Position numbers and translations under genes: made by a program. Below are positions 23,301 to 33,197 of a DNA stretch of 64,000 bases, one piece after another. Each line of letters begins with the position of its first letter. Within the stretch, counting starts at the first letter, position 1. Below the pieces are notes generated by a model. It did not search any database and was not told the origin of the DNA. It saw only the letters and a list, made by a program, of their open reading frames with translations. Location: assembly GCA_949361645.1 (NCBI GenBank), contig OX442435.1, positions 6,583,045 through 6,647,044 of the forward strand, given 5' to 3'. The stretch comes from Spongilla lacustris (taxonomy: Eukaryota > Porifera > Demospongiae > Spongillida > Spongillidae).

Positions 23301-25056
23301 TATAGACCGTAAAATAGGAATTGCATGCCAAATGTCTAAGCATATCTGTAGGTTATTCAGATCATTGCTGATTGAACTGGCTGGAAAAATCATTGTGAAT
23401 GAATTTTTCAGTTCCATCATCTCCATCAAACATCTTGTTGTCTCCTGCTTCTGGCTCTCCAACTGCCCTCTTTGCTAACTGGTCTGTACCCATAGCAAGG
23501 AATGGTATCATCACTGCATACACTGTGTACTGTAACACTTCTGCAAGTCAAGCATATCCTGAGCAAGTGATTGGTCCAAATCTTCCAACCATCAGATCTG
23601 TAGCCAATGGGACAACACTGGCTGTAACATTCAACACAAGACTCAACCCATACACACAGTATAGCTGTTATGTGACTGCTAATACATCAGCAGGAGTGGG
23701 AAGCCCTTCAATGGTGGTCACTGCAAGAACTGTTGAAAATGGTGAGACACTACATGTATGCATTCCATTAATTTCTGAGTGTAAAAGATTACATTGTAAC
23801 TCATTTGGATCTCTCACAGCACTGCCAATTAATGTTTGTTATCTTATACAGTTCCATCTTGTGTTTTTAACTTCACACTGTCTCCTGTTCCTGGCACTCC
23901 ACCTATATTGTTTGCTAACTGGTCTGCACCCATACCAAAGAATGGTGTCATCACTGGATACACTGTGTACTGTAACACTTCTGAAAGTCAAGCATATCCT
24001 GAGCAAGTGATTGGTCCAAATCTTCCAACCATCAGATCTGTAGCCAATGGGACAAAACTGGCTGTAACATTCAACACAGGACTCAACCCATACACACAGT
24101 ATAGCTGTTATGTGACTGCTAATACATCAGCAGGAGAGGGAAGCCCTTCAGTGGTTGTCACAGCAAGAACACTTCAAGGAGGTGAATTACGAATTCAAGC
24201 CCATACCTTATATGTACTATCTCACAAACTTTATTTATCAAATGTCTTCCACCTTATGCAATACTAGATACACTTAAGCATATAAGTGGTGAGCTTAATA
24301 GCAGATGTTTCCATTGTACAGTGTGCTAGATATCATCGTGCTAGGTGATTTCTCAAGCGAATGAAAAATTGCATGGCCGGAATGTTATACTCACGGTAAT
24401 ATATTATTAATTGCATCATTCATAAAAGAAAGGATAAGTGCATTTATGGCAGTTATGAAATTTATATACCCTAACCTCTAAATAACTGTAGTACAATACT
24501 TGGCACTTAATCACTTTCCTAGACTCTCAATGTATTTAATTTCAACCCTTAATTATACTGATTTAGTTCTTTGATATACAGGGTGATCCTAACTCGTGCA
24601 AATTTTTTGAGTAATACAATGCGTGACTTGCTATATATACATAGTTCTATCTCAACATGTCCACTATTGCCCAACCCATCAGGTCCCTCTACTGGCTGTG
24701 ATTCATGCACAGTAGCAGCTGGGGCATCAGCATCTGTCACCTTTGCAGTGTCCTTTCTTGGAGTGTTGGTGGCTTCTGTTCTCTGCTACATTTCAAAAAG
24801 GTGTATAAAATCATATAAACTAAGTTCACATGCTGATCCTATGTATGATGAGGTAGGCACTAATAAGAAGATGAAGGGAGATGTCATGGAGATGGATACA
24901 AACACTGCATATGGCTCACATATTATGGAGATGGATACAAACACTGCATATGGCTCACATATTATGGAGATGGATACAAACACTGCATATGGTTCACATG
25001 TTATGGAGATTGATACAAACACTGCACATAGCTTGCCATTTGAACCAATACAGTGA
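17345..25056 (+). CDS. Gene A: Ig/FN3 single-pass cell-surface receptor (ten exons, one in-frame stop)
   Basis: Predicted exons: 17345-17399, 19000-19251, 19311-19619, 19676-19963, 20114-20410, 20462-20529, 21851-22094, 23412-23741, 23852-24181, 24683-25056. All junctions have GT-AG ends and compatible phases (1-1 except one 0-0 junction inside an FN3). Product: signal peptide, novel exon-2 domain, two Ig domains, four FN3 domains, one transmembrane helix and a roughly 90-residue tail. It would be a type I membrane protein for adhesion or ligand binding; the tail has Tyr motifs suited to phosphotyrosine signalling. The odd point is a TGA at 20182-20184 in place of the conserved FN3 Trp, so the reference allele may be null. 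Its FN3 cassettes are near-identical to those of genes B, C and D. Confidence 0.7.
17400..18999. other. Gene A intron 1 with transposon debris
   Basis: Contains the MITE end at 17541-17600, the decayed unknown-gene copy at 18380-18760 and otherwise no recognised feature. At 17630-17774 a short open stretch on the plus strand ends in KKEPVEEPRRVEQPSK; it could be a stray terminal exon but nothing supports it further. Confidence 0.4.
18380..18760 (-). pseudogene. Decayed paralogue of the 147-1151 gene
   Basis: On the minus strand LYEPNDSVLMEYKGGLEKA...RTLLDELYDAF...LAQKVTTRSA lines up with LFEPNDTVQGTYKCELNKA...LLGELNDAF...LAPKVLTRTA. After a stop at about 18571, with some residues lost, RRTKAGGFLKDVRAINT, SEPYFYDTSY and IPVDLNG follow in the same order. 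It therefore has a stop, a deletion and about 40-50% identity by eye. It lies inside gene A intron 1 on the opposite strand. Confidence 0.75.
19000..19251 (+). CDS. Gene A exon 2: novel Cys/Tyr-rich extracellular segment
   Basis: 84 codons, phase 1-1. Hydrophobic and aromatic with four Cys (PCLYNY, VCLICYYTYY, EVRCWNAAH), ending VYYTVSY. I recognise no domain family. The ...YYTVSY end and Cys pattern suggest a beta-rich fold. A decayed inverted copy at 16680-16959 shows it belongs to the gene's original 5' part. Confidence 0.6.
19311..19619 (+). CDS. Gene A exon 3: Ig-like domain 1
   Basis: Phase 1-1 exon. Ig hallmarks: first Cys in TLNLAC, Trp in QSWFGPSG, and the second-Cys motif AAGNYTCV. 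Several N-glycosylation sequons occur (NET, NSS, NYT, NAS). Confidence 0.8.
19676..19963 (+). CDS. Gene A exon 4: Ig-like domain 2 (I-set/C2 type)
   Basis: Phase 1-1 exon. SVQLNCSFDG, PTITWTLPSG and NGTYTCTASNLRG are the classic Cys, Trp and DxGxYxC positions. The domain ends SVQLTVQ just before the donor. Confidence 0.88.
20114..20410 (+). CDS. Gene A exon 5: FN3 domain with in-frame TGA
   Basis: Phase 1-1 exon. PPDAPTNLAVAYIDNSSISLS is followed by TGA (20182-20184) exactly where FN3 domains have their conserved Trp (TGG to TGA is one base), then TNGFNGYSNLSAVV, VISYEVDRY and LTGLHPYSNYTIHVMLTNVVG. The rest of the exon is open and well conserved as FN3. Confidence 0.8.
20462..22094 (+). CDS. 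Gene A exons 6-7: split FN3 domain
   Basis: Exon 20462-20529 encodes PMAPSITSVVANNSTQLHIM plus WT and stops at GTGAGC. Exon 21851-22094 continues in phase 0 with TSWTISYTCFSSWSPSCPSG and VKGSSYTFVVGGVNS. An intron between the two FN3 sheets in phase 0 also occurs in the other FN3s of this family (30887/30940). The intron holds the giant CCCT repeat. The second exon recurs at 48312-48522. Confidence 0.7.
20535..21399. repeat. (CCCT)n microsatellite, about 216 units
   Basis: An uninterrupted tetranucleotide array of about 865 bp beginning five bases inside the intron after the donor GTGAG. Long Ser-Leu-Pro-Pro and Gly-Arg-Glu-Gly frames across it are artefacts. Its length may be an assembly estimate. 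Confidence 0.97.
22424..22968. repeat. 18-bp minisatellite array 1
   Basis: About 30 tandem copies of GGGGTACACCAGTACTAT with rare single-base variants (one unit enlarged at about 22480-22495). It lies in the intron before FN3 exon 23412-23741. All three plus frames stay open because 18 is a multiple of three; I do not consider them coding. Confidence 0.95.
23412..23741 (+). CDS. Gene A exon 8: FN3 cassette
   Basis: 330-bp phase 1-1 exon. PSSPSNILLSPASGSPTALF leads to ANWSVPIARNGIITAYTVYC and LNPYTQYSCYVTANTSAG, a full FN3. Near-identical cassettes are at 23852, 27596, 29122 and 49822. Confidence 0.88.
23852..24181 (+). CDS. Gene A exon 9: FN3 cassette
   Basis: 330-bp phase 1-1 exon with FANWSAPIPKNGVITGYTVY and the same C-terminal half as exon 8; the two differ mainly in the first 25 residues. 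Their separation of only 110 bp indicates a recent tandem exon duplication. Confidence 0.88.
24182..24682. other. Gene A last intron
   Basis: AT-rich intron. An alternative acceptor at about 24581 is excluded because it would give an immediate stop in phase 1. Confidence 0.5.
24683..25056 (+). CDS. Gene A exon 10: transmembrane helix and repeat tail
   Basis: Begins GPSTGCDSCTVAAGAS, then a hydrophobic helix (VTFAVSFLGVLVASVLCYI) and a basic stop-transfer (SKRCIKSYK). The tail has MYDEV, an SH2-ligand-like Tyr motif, then three MEMDTNTAYGSHI/V units and a diverged fourth (MEIDTNTAHS) before the stop at 25056. The acceptor after CCCATCAG is in the right phase with exon 9. An FN3 chain ending in this exon is a single-pass receptor. 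Genes C and D lack any equivalent exon. Confidence 0.75.
24884..25032 (+). repeat. 39-bp coding minisatellite in the receptor tail
   Basis: Four tandem 39-bp units (the last diverged) encoding MEMDTNTAYGSHI. Copy number can change without frame loss, adding or removing one Tyr per unit. Confidence 0.85.
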
Positions 25057-26458
25057 TTTCAAAATAGAGGGACAGCAATAATTAGATGTAGTAGCTGCTT
25101 TTGTCACTTGTATTCCCTTTGCTATTATTATGCCTTTGTTGACTCATTAAGTTTTGTTACTGTTGCGTGTGTGTGAGTGTGTGTGCGTGTTCATGTATCT
25201 ATGTCTGTTTAATTACATGGGACAGTATCCAGCATAATCATGCTTGTGAGACAATATTATTTGCTAATAACTGCATGATGGATATTAATTCCAATTTATA
25301 TAGGAACTTTTATTTCAGAGGAGATTTTTTAATGCCGGAAAACTTATACAACTGCCCTGATTTTACTGCATGGACATTGTTTTTATGTGGTCATTAGATG
25401 GTGGCTGGAGTATGGCACATCTGGTGCATGTGCCCATTCTGCCTTGATAGACCCCCATGTTCAACATGCAGGCATGAGGGAGATGTGTGTGCCCATCTGA
25501 GTGCTGAGAAGTCTCACTGTGAGACCATACACACCTAACCAGCATCACTGACTCATCACTGGATGGGGCAGCCAGCAGTACCCACACATCACCTCTCTGC
25601 CCTGCCATCTTGGGTGATTCCTTATAGCAAGTCCCATGCAAATGTCAGTCATTGGGCCAGACATGCATTCAACAGGCTTGTGGTAATGGCTGACACGTAC
25701 AGCAAGTGGGAAGTGTATGCTTAACTGGCTGTAGCTTTCTTAGTTTGGTAGCTTTGAGCATACAAAATGGTTTAAGTGCAATGTAAAAACATACCATCTC
25801 TGCCAGGCTGTTTCCCCAAAATCACATTTTGGTGCAATCGAAATTTACACAGTCTCCCGACTTTTCAGTGCTGATATTGATTCACTGCACACCATCACTC
25901 AAAGCCTACCAAGACACAAGAAATGTGCTATGAAAGGTTTCACATTTGTGGAGTTTTCAACTTTCCAAAAGGCAAAGATGCAGTCTCCCAAACCTGATGC
26001 TTTTGTATAAAGGTAGTACATGTGGTCTGCATGTGATGTACATGTGATGTACATGTGATGGTATACACGGCTGTTTCAAGCTGGACATTAGGTTGTTAAT
26101 TAGAATACATTCGAACATTACGGTATTTTGGTGTTTGGGATCCTGAAGGAGCTAATTATTTTGTGGTTTACGTTACAAGGCTCTTTTTGCCACTACAAAT
26201 TCAATACACACAACCATTATAATTTTCAGCTGTTCCACAACCAATTTCGTACTTAAAAAGAATAGTACGCACAGTCAAAGTAAGTTCTCTTTTGCTCTAT
26301 AATTGCCGCGCATGTGACTACTGAAGGCACACCTCTTATTGTTTTTATTAAGTGCTCAAGCGGCAACCGATTTTTCTCGAAACGCCCCAAGCAGATGGTT
26401 TTAAAACCTACTCCTACTCAAAGAGCAATCATTGTACATCACCTTTGCGTTTAGTGCA
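25057..26458. other. Between gene A tail exon and second minisatellite
   Basis: Holds the presumed 3' UTR of gene A (AT-rich to about 25350) and unique sequence. A 92-codon minus-strand frame at 25363-25641 is not recognised. Direct repeats of ACATGTGATGT occur at 26026-26060. No supported gene. Confidence 0.4.
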
Positions 26459-27245
26459 TGCTGGGTACACCAGTACTATGGGGTACACCAGTACTATGGG
26501 GTACACCAGTACTATGGGGTACACCAGTACTATGGGGTTCACCAGTACTATGGGGTACACCAGTACTATGGGGTACACCAGTACTATGGGGTACACCAGT
26601 ACTATGGGGTACACCAGTGCTATGGGGTACACCAGTACTATGGGGTACACCAGTACTATGGGGTACACCAGTACTATGGGGTACACCAGTACTATGGGGT
26701 ACACCAGTACTATGGAGTACACCAGTACTATGGGGTACACCAGTACTATGGGGTATACCAGTACTATGAGGTACACCAGTGCTATGGGGTACACCAGCAC
26801 TATGGGGTACACCAGTACTATGGAGTACACCAGTACTATGGGGTACACCAGTACTATGGGGTACACCAGTACTATGGGGTACACCAGTGCTATGGGGTAC
26901 ACCAGTGCTATGGGGTACACCAGTACTATGGAGTACACCAGTACTATGGGGTACACCAGTGCTATGGGGTACACCAGTACTATGGGGTACACCAGTACTA
27001 TGGAGTACACCAGTACTATGGGGTACACCAGTACTATGGGGTACACCAGTGCTATGGGGTACACCAGTACTATGGAGTACACCAGTACTATGGGGTACAC
27101 CAGTACTATGGGGTACACCAGTACTATGGGGTACACCAGTGCTATGGGGTACACCAGTACTATGGGGTACACCAGTGCTATGGGGTACACGGGGTACACC
27201 AGTACTATGGGGTACACCAGTACTATGGGGTACACCAGTACTATG
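26459..27245. repeat. 18-bp minisatellite array 2
   Basis: About 44 copies of the same GGGGTACACCAGTACTAT unit as array 1, with more G/A variants, and one shortened unit near 27190. It lies about 350 bp before an FN3 cassette exon (27596), the same relative position as array 1. Confidence 0.95.
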
Positions 27246-27595
27246 TAATCTTAATAAAAAATATTGTCATACATTGTTGTGTCATATTAATTAATTGGAA
27301 GTATTTTGACTTTTTTTTTTAGGTAATCCATGCAGTTCGTATTTGCCTACTTTAGTTACTTTATATTCATAAATTCAGTTAGAGTGATAATCCATTAAGG
27401 AATAAAAGCATTGTGACACCCTGTATATGATATAAGTTGGAGTATTGTATCATAGAAAGACTGTATGTTGCAAAGTGCTGAAAACAAAATCAATACTCAG
27501 ATATACAGATACATATAGACAGTAAAATAGCAATTGTGTCTAAGGATAATCAGATCATAGGTGATTGAACTGGCTGGAAAATTCATTGTTTTCAG

Positions 27596-29451
27596 TTCCA
27601 TCATCTCCATCGAACTTCTTGTTGTCACCTGTTCCTGGCTCTCCAACTGCCCTCTTTGGTAACTGGTCTGTACCCATACCAGGGGATGGAATCATCACTG
27701 GGTACACTGTGTACTGTAACAGTTCTGCAAGTCAAGCATATCCTGAGCAAGTGATTGGTCCAAATATTCCCACCATCAGATCTGTAGCCAATGGGACAAC
27801 ACTGGCTGTAACATTCACAGGACTCAACCCATATACACAATACAGTTGTTATGTGACTGCTAATACATCAGCAGGAGAGGGAAGCCCTTCAGCGATACTC
27901 ACTGTGAGGACAGGAGGAGGTGAGTGTATTGGTGTTTTTCAACAATATTGCATAATTGGTTTTCTTTTTTTAAATACATGCATATTGTCTTTTAACAACA
28001 TGGTGTATTGGTTGATACCATATCCTCTATGCTATTTAATTAGGGTTGCTGGTAACAATGTGAGTATTACACTTAATTTTGACAATATGATTGTTGAAAT
28101 AAGAATTTGGTTTCAACATTGTTATTACAGATGTACTTCAAAATCTTAATCCTTTCTAGTGATACATTTGAGAGTGCCATGAACAGATGCTATATAGATC
28201 TCAAGCTTAGGACACAGGACATAGTGGCATCACCTACTAAGCCACACTATAAAGTGGTGTCTGGTCTAATTTGGGTTTGATGTTCTAATTCCCAATCCTG
28301 TTTTTAGCAGTGACACATGAGCGCATGGTGAATAGTAAATTTAGTAATCCTTCACAGTTATTTTGATTGTAATTTTACACAATGCAGTGACAGTGTGACC
28401 GACCATTCATTTACTTTTTTTAAAAGTCCTAAGACTCCAGTATCAGTTAAATACTTTCATATTCTTTCATTTTCAGTTTTCAGTGGTGCTCCAGGCAAGG
28501 TAGTATACCCAATTGAGGCAATGTAAGAAGGCCATTATACCTTGGACCGAGAAATCCTTACTAATTGATTATCTAGTTACATAAATAAAACCAGTTAAGT
28601 TGAGGTAATTTTCGTGCTTAACAATATGCACTGAGTTATGTTATAGTTAACTACCACCTGGCTATATAGGTGTAAGTTAAGTTAATAACTGCAATAATTG
28701 ACTTAACTGACCCAAGTTAAGTTTAAAAGTAGTTAACTATCCCAACACTATATTACACTATAGCTGTTTGGGTTTTACATACATAATGAATTTATTGCAA
28801 TAGATAGTGATGAGCATCTAAAGGTACAATTGACTTCCACTGGACTCCTCAAGTGCTTGCAATAGTTCAAAAGGAAATAATGAATGATGTAAAGCAACAC
28901 TTGTTCATTGAGAGCTGCTTTCATAAGATTCTCAGAAGAATGTGTAGAAACAGATTACTGTCTATGTATTCGTATATCTATGTATTACAACACTCTTCCT
29001 ATAACAAACATGGATAGGAATTGTGTTCCAAGTATTCAAGCTAATCAGATAATAGGTTATTCAGATTATTGCTGATTTAACTGTAAAAATTAATTGTGAA
29101 CACTGTCATTGTCATTTTCAGTTCTTTCATCTCCATCAAACTTCTTGTTGTCTCCTGTTCCCGGCTCTCCAACTGCCCTCTTTGCTAACTGGTCTGTACC
29201 CATTGCAAGGAATGGTATCGTCCCTGGATACACTGTGTACTGTAACACTTCTGCAAGTCAAGCATATCCTGAGCAAATGATTGGTCCAAATATTCCCACC
29301 ATCAGATCTGTAGTCAATGGGACAACACTGGCTGTAACATTTAACACAGGACTCAACCCATACACACAATATAGTTGTTATGTGACTGCTAATACATCAG
29401 CTGGAGAGGGAAGCCCTTCAGAAATACTCACTGTAAGGACAGGAGAAGGAG
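27596..29451 (+). CDS. Gene B FN3 cassette exons (two)
   Basis: Exons 27596-27919 and 29122-29451 each encode one FN3 (SNFLLSPVPGSPTALF, GYTVYCN, LNPYTQYSCYVTANTSAGEG), phase 1-1. The segments 27596-28520 and 29122-30060 are direct duplicates including 500-plus bp of intron. At 28477-28525 the first copy keeps only the start of the next exon (GAPGKV), after which the similarity ends. Confidence 0.85.
28477..28525 (+). pseudogene. Truncated FN3 exon remnant
   Basis: After CATTTTCAG the sequence reads TTTTCAGTGGTGCTCCAGGCAA, matching the first 25-30 bases of exon 30019-30321, then diverges into a stop. It marks the break point of the tandem duplication. Confidence 0.75.
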
Positions 29452-30018
29452 GTGAGTGTGTTGGTGTTTTTCAACAATACTGCATAATTGGCTTTTTTTT
29501 TAAATGCATGCATATTGTCTTTTAACAACATGCATGGTATATTGGTTGGTACCATATTCTCTATGGTGTTTAATCAGGGTTGCTGGCAACAATCTATCAC
29601 ATGACTGACACACTTGATTTTGAAAAATAATGATTTCAATTGTTGAAATGATAAATTTGGTTTCAACATTGTTATTACAGATGTGCTTCAAAATCTTAAT
29701 CCTTCTTGTGATACATTTGAGAGTACCATGAACAGGTGCTATATAGATCTCAAGCTTAGGACACAGGACATAGTGGCATCACCTACTAAGCCACACTATA
29801 AAGTGGTGTCTGGTCTAATTTGGGTTTGATGTTCTAATTCCCAATCCTGTTTTTAGCAGTGACACATGAGCGCATGGTGAATAGTAAATTTAGTAATCCT
29901 TCACAATTTTTTTGACTTTAATTTAACACAATCTAGTGACAGTGTGACCATTATTTTAGTTTAAAAAGTCCTAAGGCTCCAGTATCAGTTAAATACTTTC
30001 ACATTCTTTCATTTCCAG

Positions 30019-31111
30019 TTCCTAGTGGTGCTCCAGGCAAAGTAACAGCCATCACAGTGGCACCAACTTCAGTCAATGTCAGTTGGAATCAGCTACCCAA
30101 TACTTCAAGAAATGGTATCATCATAGCCTATGAAGTGGCATACACATGGTCCCTGGGCAATGGACAGATTGCTACCAACTCTGTGAACACCAGTGGTGCC
30201 CAAAATCAGCTACAGCTAAATATGCTCCAGGAGTGTGTGCAGTACAACATATCTGTGAGAGCTTACACCAGCCAAGGGCCTGGACCATATAGTGTACCAG
30301 TCCTTGATTCATCCCTAAACAGTGAGTTCACACTGGACCATATAGTTACAGCAATGTAAGTGATCTGGCTGTGCACACACAGTGTATGCTGAGGTCCCAC
30401 AACTTCCAGAAGTTCTACTCAGTGCCCTCACTGCAACTTCTGCCAATCTAACTTGGAGCTGTCCTCTGGAGAAGAATTATACAATCATTTCCTACTCTGT
30501 AATTGTCACTGTTGATGACCCCAGTTCTATTGATGCAGACTGTGTAAATGGACAAAACCTAAGTTACTACATTACAGTTCCTGGATATCAGAGATATGTT
30601 TTACTCAATGACATGTTGCTTTGTAAGTGTAATTAAATGTAACCTAGCTTGTGTGCTCATAATTCTACACCAATGTTTCCCCAGTACCCTTCACATCTTA
30701 TTCCTTTGAAGTGATGGCAAATACAACTCAGGGAGAAGGAGTGTTCTCCATACCTCGGTCATTCACCACCCTCCAGGCCCCTCCTACTTCCCCCCTCAAT
30801 ATAAATGTCAGTGTCCTCACTTACAGCAGTCTGCTTGTATCATGGAACCCACCAACATGCAGTAATGGAATAATATCAGGATACATGGTGAGGTGAAATA
30901 TGATATGCAAGCTATTGTAGTTATGATGTGCTAACATAGGTGACATACACTCCATCAATCGGCATTCCATCAAGTTCCTACAATGTGTCAAATGCTACTA
31001 CACTTCTGCTTCAAAGCCTTTTAAATAACACACAGTATACAATCTTTCTGTGTGCATGCACAGCAGGGGGATGTGGTCCTACCATCACTGCAAATGGTAC
31101 AACATTTCCCG
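30019..31111 (+). CDS. Gene B further FN3 domains
   Basis: Exon 30019-30321: SGAPGKVTAI, VSWNQLPNTSRNGIIIAYEV, QYNISVRAYTSQGPGPYS. Exon 30383-30622 plus the start of 30685-30887: ANLTWSCPLEKNYTIISYSV and YSFEVMANTTQGEG. The rest of 30685-30887 plus 30940-31111: LLVSWNPPTCSNGIISGYM, then VTYTPSIG and NTQYTIFLCACTAGGCGP. This makes three FN3s, the last split by a phase-0 intron. Confidence 0.85.
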
Positions 31112-31165
31112 GTAAATTTCACCCATGCTGAAAAGTGACATAATAAACATTTAATTTACATTTAG

Positions 31166-31654
31166 GACCTACCACAAATCCTAGGGTTTTGTACTTACGA
31201 GTGTCCACACTAACAAATATTGAAAACCACCAAAATGATGCAGCTCTTTCACAGCTACAAAATCAGGTGAGCAGTAGAAGAATCTTGAAAAAATCTGTAA
31301 TGCTTCCCCCCCCCCCCCCCCCCCCCCCCCACTTACAGTTGTATAGTGCTGTAACTAATTCATTTCCTGGAAGCAAGACATCTGAATTGGGCATATCATG
31401 TGCAGCTGTACAAATGTAATGAATACCTGAATTACATAAAAGGGATATAGAATACATAAGGGGATAGTTACACAAGGGATACTTAGTACTAATGTATATA
31501 TGAATTTATAGGTGTGAAACTGGACAGTACAGGATTGAGTGTAAAATGTTTATATTTCTCAACGTGGATGTGAATAATATTATACAGCCACTTAGTATGA
31601 TGAACATAAGTGTGGCTTCACTTATTCCTCTGGTGAACACAGAAAGCATATCAG
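31166..31654 (+). CDS. Gene B SEA-like segment (three exons)
   Basis: Exons 31166-31266, 31339-31415 and 31512-31654. NPRVLYLRVSTLTNIENH, DAALSQLQNQLYSAVTNSF, then CETGQYRIECKMFIFLNVDV. Alternating strand-helix pattern with an L-x-x-Q-L-x-x-A-V helix is reminiscent of SEA domains, which often precede HRM/GAIN in adhesion GPCRs; this assignment is inference. Small exons and their phases (0, 2, 1) are identical in genes C and D. Confidence 0.6.
31303..31331. repeat. Poly(C) at a 3' splice site
   Basis: About 28 C directly before ACTTACAG, the acceptor of exon 31339-31415. Gene C has about 36 C at the same acceptor (52020-52055), while gene D has a short run (62151-62160). Confidence 0.85.
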
Positions 31655-31713
31655 GTTATGTTTATTCACAAGTTAGTAATTACAAAGGGTTGATGTATGA
31701 AATTCTTTTGAAG

Positions 31714-31943
31714 TAAATGGATTTTGTAATTGTGAGCTAAATGTGATGAGTGACCGAGGAACATACAACTGGCCTGAAGCAAGGCCCAATCACATTGATT
31801 CTCAATTGTGTCAGTATGGGGTGATGATTGGTCAAAACATTACAAGATATTGCAATACAAACCTAACATGGACTGAAGACTCTTCTAAGTGTCCTACAGT
31901 AGTGACAAATCAGTTTGCCCAACTGAACGCGATAATAAAAAAT
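31714..31943 (+). CDS. Gene B HRM exon
   Basis: Hormone-receptor-motif pattern: FCNCELNVMSDRGTYNW, DSQLCQYG, NITRYCNTNLTW, DSSKCPTVV, with the expected Cys and two Trp. Twelve extra bases at the 3' end relative to genes C and D keep the frame. Confidence 0.8.
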
Positions 31944-31998
31944 GTAATAGAACTCAAACATCTGTGCCATTATTACTAACTTGTATTCATAATGCCAG

Positions 31999-32870
31999 CT
32001 AACAGTCACTACACAGAATGTGGTAAACGTCACAGCACAGCTACAGACTGTGGTGTCCCAAGCTACACAAGTGGTGGACCAGAGTGCTTCTAACCTGGCT
32101 GTTGTGGCAGCTGTGTTCACTCAAATTTCCAACATATCATCAACAGCACCAGTGCAGAATAGTGTAGGTGCATGCATGTTATTGTGGTAGGTACTATTAG
32201 AATTTATGTGTCTTCCTCAGACCATCATGAATGTTGTTTCAGTGCTCAGCAGTATCCAAACATGGCCACCAATGGTGTTAAGTACAAGTGGTTCTATGTA
32301 AATGGTACCTTCAGTTATAATGCTTATTAATATGGCCTCTTTTCACAGCATTGTTCAAAATTTTTAGAAGATAGCAACATCATTTGTTCAGCAAGACAAT
32401 TTTACCTCATTCAATGTTACAAATGATCAAACTGTATTTGTTGCTCAAAAGGTTCTCCTTGATGCATGCAGTTTAATTATGATTGAATTTGTTTGTTTAC
32501 TTTTACTGAATAGATTCCACTGGAAACCCTTACTACCCAAGGAAAGAATTTTGCAACTGAAAACAATGTCCAAACTTCAGAAAACAGATCTGCAAGCATA
32601 ACTCCTCCCCCTAGTAGTTCAGCCAAGCTGACAGCTTCAGTTTTTCTACCACAGTCATTATTCAGTCTGCCTACAACAGATAACACTACTAATAATACTA
32701 ATGATGTTGGAATTTTCTTTACTATCTACAAAAGTGCATCATTCTTTCCATTAGCAAGTACACCAAATTCAACCATTGTAGCACCTCTGGTTGTTGGTGT
32801 TACAGTCGTGGGCATAAACACAAGTGTTCTGGTGGATCCAATTGAGCTAAATTTCAGCACTCCAAACACA
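31999..32870 (+). CDS. Gene B GAIN-domain exons with TAG
   Basis: Exons 31999-32163, 32221-32297, 32349-32451, 32514-32870. Helical GAIN-A part (ATQVVDQSASNLAVVAAVFT) followed by the beta-rich GAIN-B part (NDVGIFFTIYKSASFFPLAS, VVGVTVVGINTSVLVDPIEL). The third exon has TAG at 32365-32367 where gene D has GAG. Confidence 0.8.
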
Positions 32871-32928
32871 GTAAGCTATCTCATAATGCCAGCACAAAGC
32901 TCGATTATTATTGTATTTTTTTGTACAG

Positions 32929-33197
32929 AATAATAATTCAAATTATGTTTGTGTGAGCTGGGATTTCACAGCAGCAGGTATGAAAGGAGATGGGTTGTGA
33001 GGGCTGGGAAGGTGTGCAACTAGTAATTTTCCTCCATGCTTCCAGCACAATATGTAGTTAATGTACAGTATTCATCTAAACTAGGCAATAATGGCAATTG
33101 GACAACTTATGGATGCTACACAACCCAGGTGAATACAAGCAACACCACAAGAATTCAAATTGATGTTGGACTCAAGCAATTGGAAAGTGAACTTTGA
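32929..33197 (+). CDS. Gene B broken GPS and fused tail
   Basis: Exons 32929-32977 (NYVCVSWDFTAAG) and 33085-33197 (NNGNWTTYGCYTTQVNTSNT). After RIQI the sequence switches to DVGLKQLESEL and a stop. DVGL and the bases after it equal the last codons and 3' UTR of the seven-helix exons at 57580-57620 and 58800-58825. The CxCxHLT cleavage motif is gone. Confidence 0.85.

Larger units (their letters stand above)
27596..33197 (+). pseudogene. Gene B: adhesion-GPCR ectodomain lacking its 7TM part
   Basis: Exons: 27596-27919, 29122-29451, 30019-30321, 30383-30622, 30685-30887, 30940-31111, 31166-31266, 31339-31415, 31512-31654, 31714-31943, 31999-32163, 32221-32297, 32349-32451, 32514-32870, 32929-32977, 33085-33197. 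Order: FN3 cassettes, further FN3s, SEA-like segment, HRM, GAIN, start of GPS. Two lesions: TAG at 32365-32367 (GAG in gene D), and a deletion that joins the GPS exon directly to the last codons and 3' UTR of the seven-helix exon. The protein would end RIQIDVGLKQLESEL. It lacks the GPS cleavage site and all seven helices. It may instead be the 3' part of gene A (exon 9 and 27596 are phase compatible). Confidence 0.8.

Noticed and set aside
24571..24682. Longer version of the gene A membrane exon starting near 24581
   Set aside because: The acceptor at 24581 would give an immediate stop in the required phase; the acceptor at 24682 is in phase and precedes the conserved-looking part.
22412..27322. 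Tandem GYTSTM-type frames that look like repetitive proteins or a CRISPR-like array
   Set aside because: The units are 18 bp, directly adjacent with no spacers, and open in several frames simply because 18 is divisible by three. No coding context.
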